From JBMNFB01 sp050949085 (GTDB lineage Bacteria; Bacillota; UBA994; UBA5500): a stretch of DNA of 64,000 bases. The position numbers and the translations under genes were made by a program. The notes beneath the pieces are model-generated. The model was given only the letters and a program-made list of their open reading frames with translations. It had not been told where the DNA came from and made no database searches. Location of the stretch: assembly GCA_050949085.1 (NCBI GenBank), contig JBMNFB010000001.1, forward strand, positions 868,001 through 932,000, in the 5' to 3' direction. Positions within the stretch are counted from its first letter, which is position 1. Every line of letters begins with the position of its first letter. Of this stretch, positions 50,853 through 58,187 are shown in pieces.

Positions 50853-51615
50853 TTATTCCAGGTTGAGTTTGTGACGCATCGCATGGGTGGTGATGACAAA
50901 GAACAGGGCGGAGAACGCAAGAGCGATGACCCAGCCCAGCGGTTCGGCCACTTCCACCGACAGGCCAAAACGTCCCATTGCATCGTGAGTGGCTGCAAAT
51001 GTCTCGAAAAATGTCCAGCCAGAGAGGCGAGCAGAGGTCCAGGCATAGCTACCGATGCCCAGCGCCGCTGCTGCGATTCCCACTGCATTGCCGAGCTTCT
51101 CGTTGCGGACTGACGTCTGGGATAGTGTGATGCCCATGAAAATCCCCAGAACCACCGGCAGCAGTGTAAGGTTGATGCCGAGCAGCAGACGCAAACCGGT
51201 CTTTACCAGCCCCCAACTCAGGATGTTGCTCAGCGCCTCCAAAAAACCCGGCCGGGATCTGCTCTCTGTTCAATAAGGCAAAGAGGCCAAGTGCCGCCGC
51301 CAGCATCAGGTTGAACCAGATCAAGGTGGTGATCACCTTCGAGAGCAGCAACTTGGTAGCGCTGACAGGCAGCGTGAACATCAGGTAGCCTTCGTTGCTA
51401 AACAGGTTACGACGGAAGTGCTGCACCACCAGCGCAACACAGAAAGCGGGAACGGCCGTCATAGTGGCAGTGAATACAACGGTAAGGCCCAGACCCAGCA
51501 AGCCTTCATCGCTCATATATGGCGCCAGCAGGCCCAGCAGCAGGAGCACGGCCGCCATCGCCAGAAATCTCTTATAGGCAAAACGCAGATCGAGATGGAT
51601 CAAACGAGCTAACAT
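50853..51615 (-). CDS. ABC transporter permease, interrupted by a +1 frameshift
   Basis: Together the two frames give about 253 residues with six membrane helices, the pattern of YtrC/YtrD- or ABC-2-type permeases. ATG 51615 opens MLARLIHLDLRFAYKRFL, typical of this group. At a six-T run (plus strand A 51241-51246) the frame shifts; skipping one T joins ...IPAGF to LEALSNILSWG..., which then stays open to 50853. The start overlaps the end of the ATPase gene by 7 bases. With the ATPase and GntR regulator it forms a YtrA-like operon, usually responding to cell-wall antibiotics. Confidence 0.7.
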
Positions 51616-52312
51616 CTAAATACCTCCCTGAATAACTGATCTATGGACTTGCCGTGTTCCTGACGCAGAGCCTCAGCCTCTCCCTTGAGGTTAACCGTAC
51701 CTTCCTTGAGAAAGACGACATCATCGAACACAGTCTCCACATCCGAAATGATATGCGTGGAAAGCAAGATCGAGCTTCCCTCGGTGAAGTTGTCCAGGAT
51801 GGTGGAGAGAATCACCTCACGCGCGGCCGGGGTCGACACCAGCGATGGGTTCATCCAGCACATAGAGCTCGGCGCGACGGGCCATGGTCAGAACCAGCAT
51901 CAGCTTCTCCTGCATACCCTTGGAGAGTGCAGCGATTGGCTTCTCCTCTGGCACCTGCAGCGAGCGCAACAGCTGCCCGGCGCGATCTGGCTGAAAGTCA
52001 GCGAAAAAACCGACCGTAGACTGTCATCGCCTCCCGCACCCGAAGCCAGGTGGGCAGCGACATTTTGTCCGGCAGATAGCTAACCAGCTTCTTGCTTTCC
52101 ACCCCGGGCTGGTAGCCGCATACGCTCACTTCGCCGGTGTAATCGGCCAACAAACCATTGACAATCTTGATCAAGGTTGTCTTTCCGCTCCCGTTTGGCC
52201 CCAGCAGACCGACAATCCGACCAGGCCTGACATCAAAGGAAACGTTCTGCAGTGCCATCTGCTTCCCGTAGCGCTTGGTAACATCCGAAATCCTCAGCAG
52301 CGCTTCACTCAT
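51609..52312 (-). CDS. ABC transporter ATPase, interrupted by two +1 frameshifts
   Basis: Reconstructed length is about 234 residues. ATG 52312 follows GGAGGGA. Walker A is LLGPNGSGKTTLIK (about 38-50). The frame breaks at a six-T run (plus strand A 52004-52009), then continues in +1 through the signature-like LSKGMQEKLMLVL and Walker B LYVLDEPIAGVD. It breaks again at a four-C run (plus strand G 51829-51832) and resumes as PAAREVILSTIL with the H-loop in LLSTHI. Both breaks are mended by removing one base. All motifs are otherwise intact, which argues against long-standing decay. The start overlaps the GntR stop by 8 bases. Confidence 0.7.
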
Positions 52313-52677
52313 CAAAGATCCCTCCATACTTCTTAATCATCTCTCCCACATCTTGCGCCGCATATCCCAGCGCCGTGATTTCCTCCAGGAAACCTTTAAC
52401 CACCTCGGTGATCAACTCTTCCCGCAGCGTCGCGATCAGCCGAGCATCGTTGGTGACGAAACGGCCTGCAGTCCGCTCTGTATAGAGCAACCCTTTCCCG
52501 CTCCAGCTCACTCATCGCCCGCTGTAGCGTGTTCGGGTTGACCCCCAGTTCCAAGGCCAGCTCGCGCACTGGCGGCACTTTTTCACCTGGCGCCAGCGCT
52601 CCGCTGAAGATGATCCGTTTGAAACCATCAACAATCTGAGTGTAAATCGGTAAGGCCGGGTTGAACTCCAATTTCAA
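52305..52677 (-). CDS. YtrA-type GntR regulator, interrupted by one +1 frameshift
   Basis: About 123 residues when mended, normal for YtrA-type GntR repressors. TTG 52677 follows GGGGGTGG. The winged helix is clear (PIYTQIVDGFKRIIFSG, GEKVPPVRELALELGVNPNTLQRAMSELE, quoted in parts). The frame shifts at AAA (plus strand TTT 52494-52496); dropping one A joins it to LLYTERTAGRFVTND and a C-terminal helix ending KKYGGIFDE. It should repress its own operon, releasing it under envelope stress; a consensus promoter with adjacent symmetric sequence lies upstream. Confidence 0.7.
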
Positions 52678-52758
52678 TGCACCACCCCCGTTCAGGTCTG
52701 TCCAGGCCAGTTCCCACAACTCGCTTGTGTTAATGTGTTACTGTATTAGGCACTTAGT

Positions 52759-52787
52759 ATAATAAGACAAGAAGAAGGCAGTGTCAA
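52759..52787 (-). promoter_or_regulatory. Promoter and possible operator of the GntR-ABC operon
   Basis: On the minus strand TTGACA (52787-52782), 17 nt, TATTAT (52764-52759). Just downstream lies the near-symmetric stretch read on the plus strand as GTGTTACTGTATTAGGCAC (about 52735-52753), a reasonable GntR operator candidate. Confidence 0.65.
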
Positions 52788-52824
52788 GGGTTTTGGGAAT
52801 ATCGAGGGAATGGTTGCCTTTTCC

Positions 52825-52867
52825 TTGTCATTCTGAACGGAGTGGAGCGGAGTGAAGAATCTCACTC
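52825..52867. repeat. Dispersed GTCATTCTGA-type intergenic repeat
   Basis: The stretch begins TTGTCATTCTGAACGGAG and ends AGTGAAGAATCTCAC. It matches a widespread bacterial intergenic repeat of the form 'GTCATTCTGAGCGnAGCGAAGAATCT'. Only one copy is in the window, and its function is unknown. Confidence 0.5.
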
Positions 52868-52901
52868 TTCCCTTGCGCTTAGAGGCGCTGAAAATGCGCA
52901 C

Positions 52902-52933
52902 AAAAAACGGCTACCCTCGTCAAGAGGGTAGCC
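52902..52933 (-). terminator. Rho-independent terminator of msrA
   Basis: On the minus strand GGCTACCCTC (52933-52924) pairs with GAGGGTAGCC (52918-52909) around TTGAC, followed by GTTTTTTG. It lies 13 nt after the msrA stop. Confidence 0.85.
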
Positions 52934-52945
52934 ATTCAGCGATGT

Positions 52946-53606
52946 TTAGAAGTTTAGCCCGGGTCGGCGTCGGGAAACGAAGCTAAGAAACGCGTCTCGC
53001 GCGGCGTCCGACAGGCCGCTGTTCTCCAGATCGCGGCGCAGGTCGGCGGCTGAGCCAAGGCCGGCCGCATAACCGTTTAGCCGGGTAACCAGCGGCTCGG
53101 CCAGAAACTTCTCCAACAATTCGAAGCGCATACGTAACTCATCATAAGCTGGCCGGATGCGACGCAGGTAGTACTTCTGATGGTAGTCTTCGGCCAGATG
53201 AAAAACCGTGCCGCGGAGGATTATCCTGGTGTATATCTGTGCCCCGGCGAGCTTCCAGCCTGGCCTTGCTCGCCTCGGCTTCCTGCCTGCTGCTGATCGC
53301 TGTGGCAGATGATCAGCGAAGCATATTGCTGCGAATAGGCTGGACGGGCTAGGATTGTGCTCCTGCCAGAAAAGCCATCTGAGCAGATCCTGCATAGCGC
53401 ACACGGGCCGGATCATAGTCCAGTCTGCACCGATTCGCTGTGGTCGCCGAGATCGTGATAAGTCGGGCCTTCTCTTTGGTGCCGCCGGCATAGCCAACGC
53501 GGGTGCGGATCACACCGGGAATCAGCCCAAACTGGGCGTCTGGTCCCCAGAATCAGCCCAGTGCAAACGTGGCGGTTGCTGCGTTTTTGTTGTCTGCCGT
53601 GTCCAC
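52946..53606 (-). CDS. msrA: Peptide methionine sulfoxide reductase A, UGA at the catalytic Cys; frameshifted
   Basis: Reduces S-methionine sulfoxide in proteins. GTG 53606 follows GGAAGGAGGAG. The reading gives ATFALG-[UGA]-FWGPDAQFG, exactly the MsrA active-site motif GCFWG with the catalytic cysteine replaced by UGA (53553-53555, codon 18). It continues with PGVIRTRVGYAGGTKE. Further MsrA blocks follow in shifting frames: PTYHDLGDHSESVQ, DYDPARVRYADLLRW, FWQEHNP, AYSQQYASLIICHSDQQQA, IYTRII and FHLAEDYHQKYYL. Six breaks (about 53471-53465, 53421, 53390, 53343, 53283, 53245-53242) are each mended by dropping one base, except the first (two, or one added). The UGA cannot be explained by such an insertion because both sides are in the same frame. 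Either a selenoprotein with sequence errors or a decaying gene. Total about 215 residues. Confidence 0.7.
53525..53555 (-). other. Candidate Sec UGA codon with bacterial SECIS-like hairpin
   Basis: UGA is at 53555-53553 (minus). After 15 nt, GCCCA (53537-53533) pairs with TGGGC (53529-53525) around the loop GTT. The loop begins with G at nucleotide 21 after UGA, inside the 16-37-nt window known for bacterial SECIS elements. An alternative hairpin, CTGGG/CCCAG, forms closer to the UGA. The upper stem is short, so the element needs a folding and comparative test. Confidence 0.45.
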
Positions 53607-53763
53607 TCTCTTCTCCTCCTTCCTGCATCTCGTTCAACCCTAGCTTGCGCAGCTGCCCAGCCCAGCATGAGACGTTCGGTCAGTTTTGAGTGACCAACCT
53701 CTCACGGGCCTGGCTTGTCCTTTGATAGAATAGATGGGAGTGCATGGTCAAGGAGGTGGAGAG

Positions 53764-54216
53764 ATGACAACGACCCGAGATTTTACCGTTGCCACTTTTG
53801 TGGTTTGGCAGGAGCAAGTGCTTCTGCTTTGGCACCGCAAGCTGCAGATGTGGCTGCCGCCTGGCGGACACATTGAACCCAACGAATTGCCCGATGAGGC
53901 AGCGGTGCGCGAGGTGCTGGAGGAAAGCGGCATCCACTGCCAGCTGGTGGGAGAACGCCCCTTGGCGGTCGATTATCCACGACAACTGGTGCGCCCGGCG
54001 GGAATTCAGTTGGAGACGATTACTAGCGAGCCAGAACAAGAACACGTCGATCTGATCTACTTTGCATGCGTAGCACTGGATACGCGGCCGCAGCGCAACA
54101 GCGAATCCGAGAGGATCGGCTGGTATTCGCTGGCCCAGATGCGCGAAATGGATGTAGCAGAAGACGTTCTGCTCTGGGCAGAGAAAGCGGTGGAATACGT
54201 AGGCCGCGCAGGTTGA
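53764..54216 (+). CDS. NUDIX hydrolase
   Basis: A 150-residue NUDIX-fold pyrophosphohydrolase. The NUDIX box GX5EX7REUXEEXGU is complete: it starts GGHIEPNELPDEAAV and ends REVLEESGI (about 38-60). The family cleaves nucleoside diphosphates linked to another moiety; the target is unknown. ATG 53764 follows GGAGGTGGAG. It is transcribed divergently from msrA, whose start is about 160 nt away, and ends at a shared terminator with the lyase gene. Confidence 0.88.
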   Translation: MTTTRDFTVATFVVWQEQVLLLWHRKLQMWLPPGGHIEPNELPDEAAVREVLEESGIHCQLVGERPLAVDYPRQLVRPAGIQLETITSEPEQEHVDLIYFACVALDTRPQRNSESERIGWYSLAQMREMDVAEDVLLWAEKAVEYVGRAG

Positions 54217-54258
54217 GACGTTTGGGCCCGGTTTGTATGCCCAAACATCTCAAAAAGC
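54213..54258. terminator. Bidirectional terminator
   Basis: TTGAGACGTTTGGGC (54213-54227) pairs with GCCCAAACATCTCAA (54239-54253) with one mismatch, followed by AAAA, which is TTTTT on the minus strand. It starts inside the NUDIX stop. Confidence 0.75.
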
Positions 54259-54277
54259 GGGCTGCAAGCTGAGAAGA

Positions 54278-55456
54278 TTAGCCCCAGGCCTTCCCCACGA
54301 TGCGTTGATAGTTCTCGGGATCGGTGGCTCCCTCGGTGTTGAAGAACAAGACGACGGACTGCTGGTTCAGACCCAGGGCCTGTTTGATGTGAACAAACTC
54401 GGGCTGCTGCAGGGCGGCAAGGAAGCCGGCACCGATGGCACCCGATTCGCCGGATACGACAGGCGAGTCGCCCGGCAGGGGGTGGGCTAGCGCGCGCATT
54501 CCCAGCGCAGCGACCTCATCGCTGCAGCTGGCAAAGCTGTGCACTGCATTCCGCAGCAGCGCCCAGGCCTGCGGGTTAGGCTCGCCGCAGGACAAGCCGG
54601 CCATGATGGTCACCAGGTCTCCACTCGCGCGGTGGGGCTGCCCATCGCCTGCCTGTAACGACTCATAGTAGCAGGCGGCACTGGTCGGCTCCAACAGCGT
54701 GATGCGCGGCGCCATTCCCTGCGCCAGGATGAAGGAGGCAACGCCTGCCGCCATCGAGCCCACGCCAGCCTGCAGCATCACGTGCGTCGGCCGCAGGTCG
54801 GCCTGTTGCTGCAACTGCTCCAACGCCTCTGCAGCCATGGTGCTGTAGCCGACTGTGATCCAGGCCGGTATCAGCTCGTATCCAGGCCAGGCTGTATCCT
54901 GGATCAGCAGCCAGCCGTGATCTTCTGCCATGCGGGCCGCATGTCGCACCGCATCGTCATACACCATGTCGGTCACGACTGCCTCGGCTCCGAGAGCAGT
55001 AATCGCCTGCACGCGTTCGGCCGCCGCGCCCTGCGGCAGGTAGACCACGGCCCGCAGGCCGAGCTGTTGCGCCATCCAGGCCACGGCCTTGCCGTGGTTG
55101 CCGTCCGTCGCCGTGACCAGAGTCAGCTGGGGAAGCCGCTCCCGCACTGCTGACGCCAGGCGAGTGAATGTCAGCGAGGACTGATCCAGGCCGAGGCGTT
55201 CAGCCAGGAGACGGGCAATGGCATAGGAGGCCCCCAATCCCTTAAAGGCTTTCAGACCCAGCCGGCTGGACTCATCTTTCACGAACACGCCCTTCACGGC
55301 CAGTTGCCTGGCCAGTCCTGACAATCCCACCAGGCGGGTCTCGGCAAAACCAGGCAAACTCCGATGAAAGCGGCGCGCGGCCGCTGCATCGCCCAACAGC
55401 TCGCCCGGCAACGACACATGTTTCATCTGCTCATTGACCATTAATCTGATCTCCAT
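54278..55456 (-). CDS. dpaL: Diaminopropionate ammonia-lyase
   Basis: Converts 2,3-diaminopropionate to pyruvate and ammonia. 392 residues, as expected for DpaL (YgeX). It is a fold type II PLP enzyme: the PLP lysine is in LGLKAFKGLGASYA (about 62-75), the phosphate-binding loop is in TATDGNHGKAVAW (about 115), and a glycine-rich loop is in LQAGVGSMAAGV (about 225). The near-terminal FNTEGATDPENYQRIVG is typical of this enzyme. ATG 55456 follows GGAGGAG. It lies downstream of the threonine dehydrogenase gene but past a terminator, so the two may be separately expressed. Threonine or serine side activity is possible. Confidence 0.85.
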   Translation of the reverse strand: MEIRLMVNEQMKHVSLPGELLGDAAAARRFHRSLPGFAETRLVGLSGLARQLAVKGVFVKDESSRLGLKAFKGLGASYAIARLLAERLGLDQSSLTFTRLASAVRERLPQLTLVTATDGNHGKAVAWMAQQLGLRAVVYLPQGAAAERVQAITALGAEAVVTDMVYDDAVRHAARMAEDHGWLLIQDTAWPGYELIPAWITVGYSTMAAEALEQLQQQADLRPTHVMLQAGVGSMAAGVASFILAQGMAPRITLLEPTSAACYYESLQAGDGQPHRASGDLVTIMAGLSCGEPNPQAWALLRNAVHSFASCSDEVAALGMRALAHPLPGDSPVVSGESGAIGAGFLAALQQPEFVHIKQALGLNQQSVVLFFNTEGATDPENYQRIVGKAWG

Positions 55457-55549
55457 GCTCTCCTCCTCGCAAGCAGTTGCTTCTGGTCCCCATGCTATCA
55501 CAGAGCGGCCACAGGTAACAGGGCAGGTGATACTGGCTGTTCCAAAGTA

Positions 55550-55575
55550 GAAAAGCGGCCCAGGAAGGGCCGCTC
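55550..55575 (-). terminator. Terminator after the threonine dehydrogenase gene
   Basis: On the minus strand AGCGGCCC (55574-55567) pairs with GGGCCGCT (55561-55554) around TTCCT, followed by TTTCT. Confidence 0.75.
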
Positions 55576-55606
55576 GCTCAGGCTGCGGGATATGTTCAAG
55601 GCCTGC

Positions 55607-56566
55607 TTACTTGATGCCGAGCTTAATGCGCAGGTTCTTCAGCATGTCCTCGGTCATGGCGTCCAGGTCATACTGCGGATCCCAGCCCCATTCTTCGCGG
55701 GCAGCGCTGTCATCCAGAGAGTTGGGCCATGAATCGGCGATGGCCTGACGCACTGGATCGACATCATAGGTCAGCTCAAACTCAGGGATATGTTTCTTGA
55801 TGGCGGCGCCAATTTCCTCGGGCGCAAAGCTCATCGCGGTGATGTTAAAGGCGTTGCGATGCACCAGCTTGTCCGGATCAGCCTCCATCAAGGTGGAAAT
55901 GGCCATCAGGGCATCAGGCATGTACATCATGTCCATCTTGGTGCCCTCGGCGATAAAAGATGCATAGCGGCCATGCTTAAGGGCCTCATAGTAAATATCT
56001 ACGGCGTAGTCGGTGGTGCCCCCGCCTGGCAGAGTGGTATAAGAGATCAGTCCAGGGAAACGAACGCCGCGAGTATCCACACCATACTTGAGGAAGTAGT
56101 AGTCCATCAGCAGTTCGCCGGCCACCTTTGTCACACCGTACATGGTTGTCGGCCGCTGAATAGTGTCCTGGGGAGTAGCATCCTTCGGTGTATTTGGCCC
56201 GAAGGCGGCAATGGAACTAGGCACAAACACACCCAGGCCTCGCTCACGCGCAATCTCCAGGACGTTGAACATGCCGCCCATGTTCAGATTCCAGGCCAGC
56301 TTCGGCTTAGCCTCGCCGACAGCCGAGAGAATGGCTGCCAGGTGAACGATCTGGTTGACCTGGTGCTTGTCCACCGCGGCAACGATCTGCTCAGGCTGCA
56401 TCACGTCAATGATTTCATAGATGCCATCCTGTAACGGGCCAGCCGGAACATCCGCCCTGATGTCGCTGGCGATGACATTGTCATCACCATAGATCTTGCG
56501 CAGGTGCACCGTTAGCTCAGAGCCGATCTGCCCCAGTGCGCCGGTGATCAGGATCTTCTTCATCAT
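55607..56566 (-). CDS. L-threonine 3-dehydrogenase, SDR/epimerase type
   Basis: NAD-dependent short-chain dehydrogenase of 319 residues. The Rossmann motif ITGALGQIGSEL is at residues 6-17, and the catalytic Ser/Tyr/Lys triad is in VPSSIAAFG (about 112) and MYGVTKVAGE (about 140). The loop SYTTLPGGGTTDYAVDIYYEA (partly quoted: LPGGGTTDYAVDI) is diagnostic for the UDP-galactose-epimerase-like threonine dehydrogenases. The product, 2-amino-3-ketobutyrate, normally goes to Kbl, which is not in the window. ATG 56566 follows GGGAGGATGT. The gap to murE (56567-56733) holds one weak hairpin, ATTCCGG/CCGGAAT. Confidence 0.85.
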   Translation of the reverse strand: MMKKILITGALGQIGSELTVHLRKIYGDDNVIASDIRADVPAGPLQDGIYEIIDVMQPEQIVAAVDKHQVNQIVHLAAILSAVGEAKPKLAWNLNMGGMFNVLEIARERGLGVFVPSSIAAFGPNTPKDATPQDTIQRPTTMYGVTKVAGELLMDYYFLKYGVDTRGVRFPGLISYTTLPGGGTTDYAVDIYYEALKHGRYASFIAEGTKMDMMYMPDALMAISTLMEADPDKLVHRNAFNITAMSFAPEEIGAAIKKHIPEFELTYDVDPVRQAIADSWPNSLDDSAAREEWGWDPQYDLDAMTEDMLKNLRIKLGIK

Positions 56567-56733
56567 ACATCCTCCCATTCTTTGTGTCTGGCAGAGATCC
56601 CTCGTGGTCGGGTGCGAACTTCATTGCCCGGGAAATCTCCACTCGCAGTATATGCTTGTTTCGCCCCCACTGCAATTCCGGCTACTCCCGGAATCTGCAG
56701 CACCACTGCAAACCTATCCGCTACCACCGCGGA

Positions 56734-58164
56734 TCAACCTAGTTCCGCCCTCTGCTGGCGTCGCTCCCAGTAGCGCCGGGCGACAGCTGCATCAGAAAAA
56801 GGAATGCTCGTCTTGCCGATCTGGATGGTGTCCTCGTGCCCCTTGCCCAGCACCAGCACCAGATCGTCCGCCTCAGCCATGTTGATGGCCGCCTCGATGG
56901 CTTTCTCGCGATCCAGCTGCAGCAGATGCGGCTTATAGATGCCGCGCAACGCTTCCCTGGCGATCGCCTCCGGGTCCTCGTCTTCCGGGTTGTCGTTGCT
57001 AAGCACGACAAATTCGCTATAACGGCTGGCGATCTCGCCCATCAACGGCCGCTTGCCGCGGTCGCGATTGCCGGTGCAGCCAAAAACCGTGATCACCCGT
57101 CCCCTGGCAATACGACGTGCGTGGCTCAACACTTGCTCCATGCTGTCCGGTGTATGGGCGTAGTCGATGATCACTGTCGGCTCCGTGCCGATTACCTCCC
57201 ACCGCCCCTTAGGCAAGGACAGCCTGGCCACGTTATCCAGGTAGGCGAAGGGGTCCTCCCCCAGGCTGATCAGACCGCCCAGCGCTGACAGCAGGTTATA
57301 GACGTTATGCATACCAGCCAGGGGGGTGTTCAGCCAGGCAGTGCGCCCGTCAATATCCAGGAGAAACCTGAAGCCGCTCTGGTTGAACGTGATCTCCCGC
57401 GCCTGAATCCGCGCCGACTGCAGAGTACTGATGGTCAGGCTGGCGGGGAATTCTTCAGCCAGGCGCGCACCATAGGGATCGTCAATATTGATAATGCCCA
57501 CCCGATGGGGCAGGGTAAACAGACGCCGCTTGGCCTGAAAGTAATTCTCGAACGTATGATGATAGTCCAGATGATCTTGCGTCAGGTTGGTGAAGATCAC
57601 CCCCGCAAAGTCCATGCCCAGCGCCCGATCCTGATCGAGGGCGATGGAAGAGACCTCCACCGCCGCCACCCTGGCGCCCTCATCCTGCAAGCGCCGCAAC
57701 AACCGAGCCATCTCCAGGGCGTTAGGTGTGGTGTTGACCGTCCGTTCCAGCTGCCTGTCCTCGGGAAAAAAGACGCCCAGAGTGCCGATGGTCGCCGCCG
57801 GCACCCGCTGCGCGTTGAGCAGGCTGGCAAGCAGATGGCAGGTAGTCGACTTGCCGTTAGTCCCGGTGATGCCGATCTGCTGAATCGTCCGCGCCGGTTC
57901 ACCATAGAAAGCATAGGCCAGGTCGGCCAGGGCAGCCCGGCTATCGTCTACCCGCAGGTAATTTGCATACGAAAGGTCGCGCTCGCCCACAATCCAGGCT
58001 GCCCCAGCAGCCAGCACCTGGGCAGCAAAATCATGACCGTCAACGTTAGGCCCCTGAATGCAGACAAAGACGCCGCCTGGCCTCATGCGGCGCGAATCCT
58101 GGTAGATACCCTCCACCTTGATTGCTCCGCTGCGGATGCCCTGCAGCAACTCGGCAAACTCCAC
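56734..58164 (-). CDS. murE: MurE ligase (UDP-MurNAc-tripeptide synthetase), atypical DNPE motif
   Basis: Adds the third stem-peptide residue in peptidoglycan synthesis. 476 residues. The ATP loop is ITGTNGKST (about 108), with the carbamyl-lysine region near FQAKRRLF and the C-terminal KGHE motif (about 440). The substrate-specificity loop reads SNDNPEDEDP (about 390). meso-DAP ligases carry DNPR there; here Arg is replaced by Glu, so a neutral or basic residue such as Lys or Orn may be the substrate rather than DAP. GTG 58164 follows GAGGAGGG, 23 nt after femAB, so the two form an operon. The partnership with FemAB supports a side-chain bridge on residue three. Confidence 0.9.
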   Translation of the reverse strand: MEFAELLQGIRSGAIKVEGIYQDSRRMRPGGVFVCIQGPNVDGHDFAAQVLAAGAAWIVGERDLSYANYLRVDDSRAALADLAYAFYGEPARTIQQIGITGTNGKSTTCHLLASLLNAQRVPAATIGTLGVFFPEDRQLERTVNTTPNALEMARLLRRLQDEGARVAAVEVSSIALDQDRALGMDFAGVIFTNLTQDHLDYHHTFENYFQAKRRLFTLPHRVGIINIDDPYGARLAEEFPASLTISTLQSARIQAREITFNQSGFRFLLDIDGRTAWLNTPLAGMHNVYNLLSALGGLISLGEDPFAYLDNVARLSLPKGRWEVIGTEPTVIIDYAHTPDSMEQVLSHARRIARGRVITVFGCTGNRDRGKRPLMGEIASRYSEFVVLSNDNPEDEDPEAIAREALRGIYKPHLLQLDREKAIEAAINMAEADDLVLVLGKGHEDTIQIGKTSIPFSDAAVARRYWERRQQRAELG

Positions 58165-58187
58165 AAACAGCCCTCCTCTGGCCGCTT

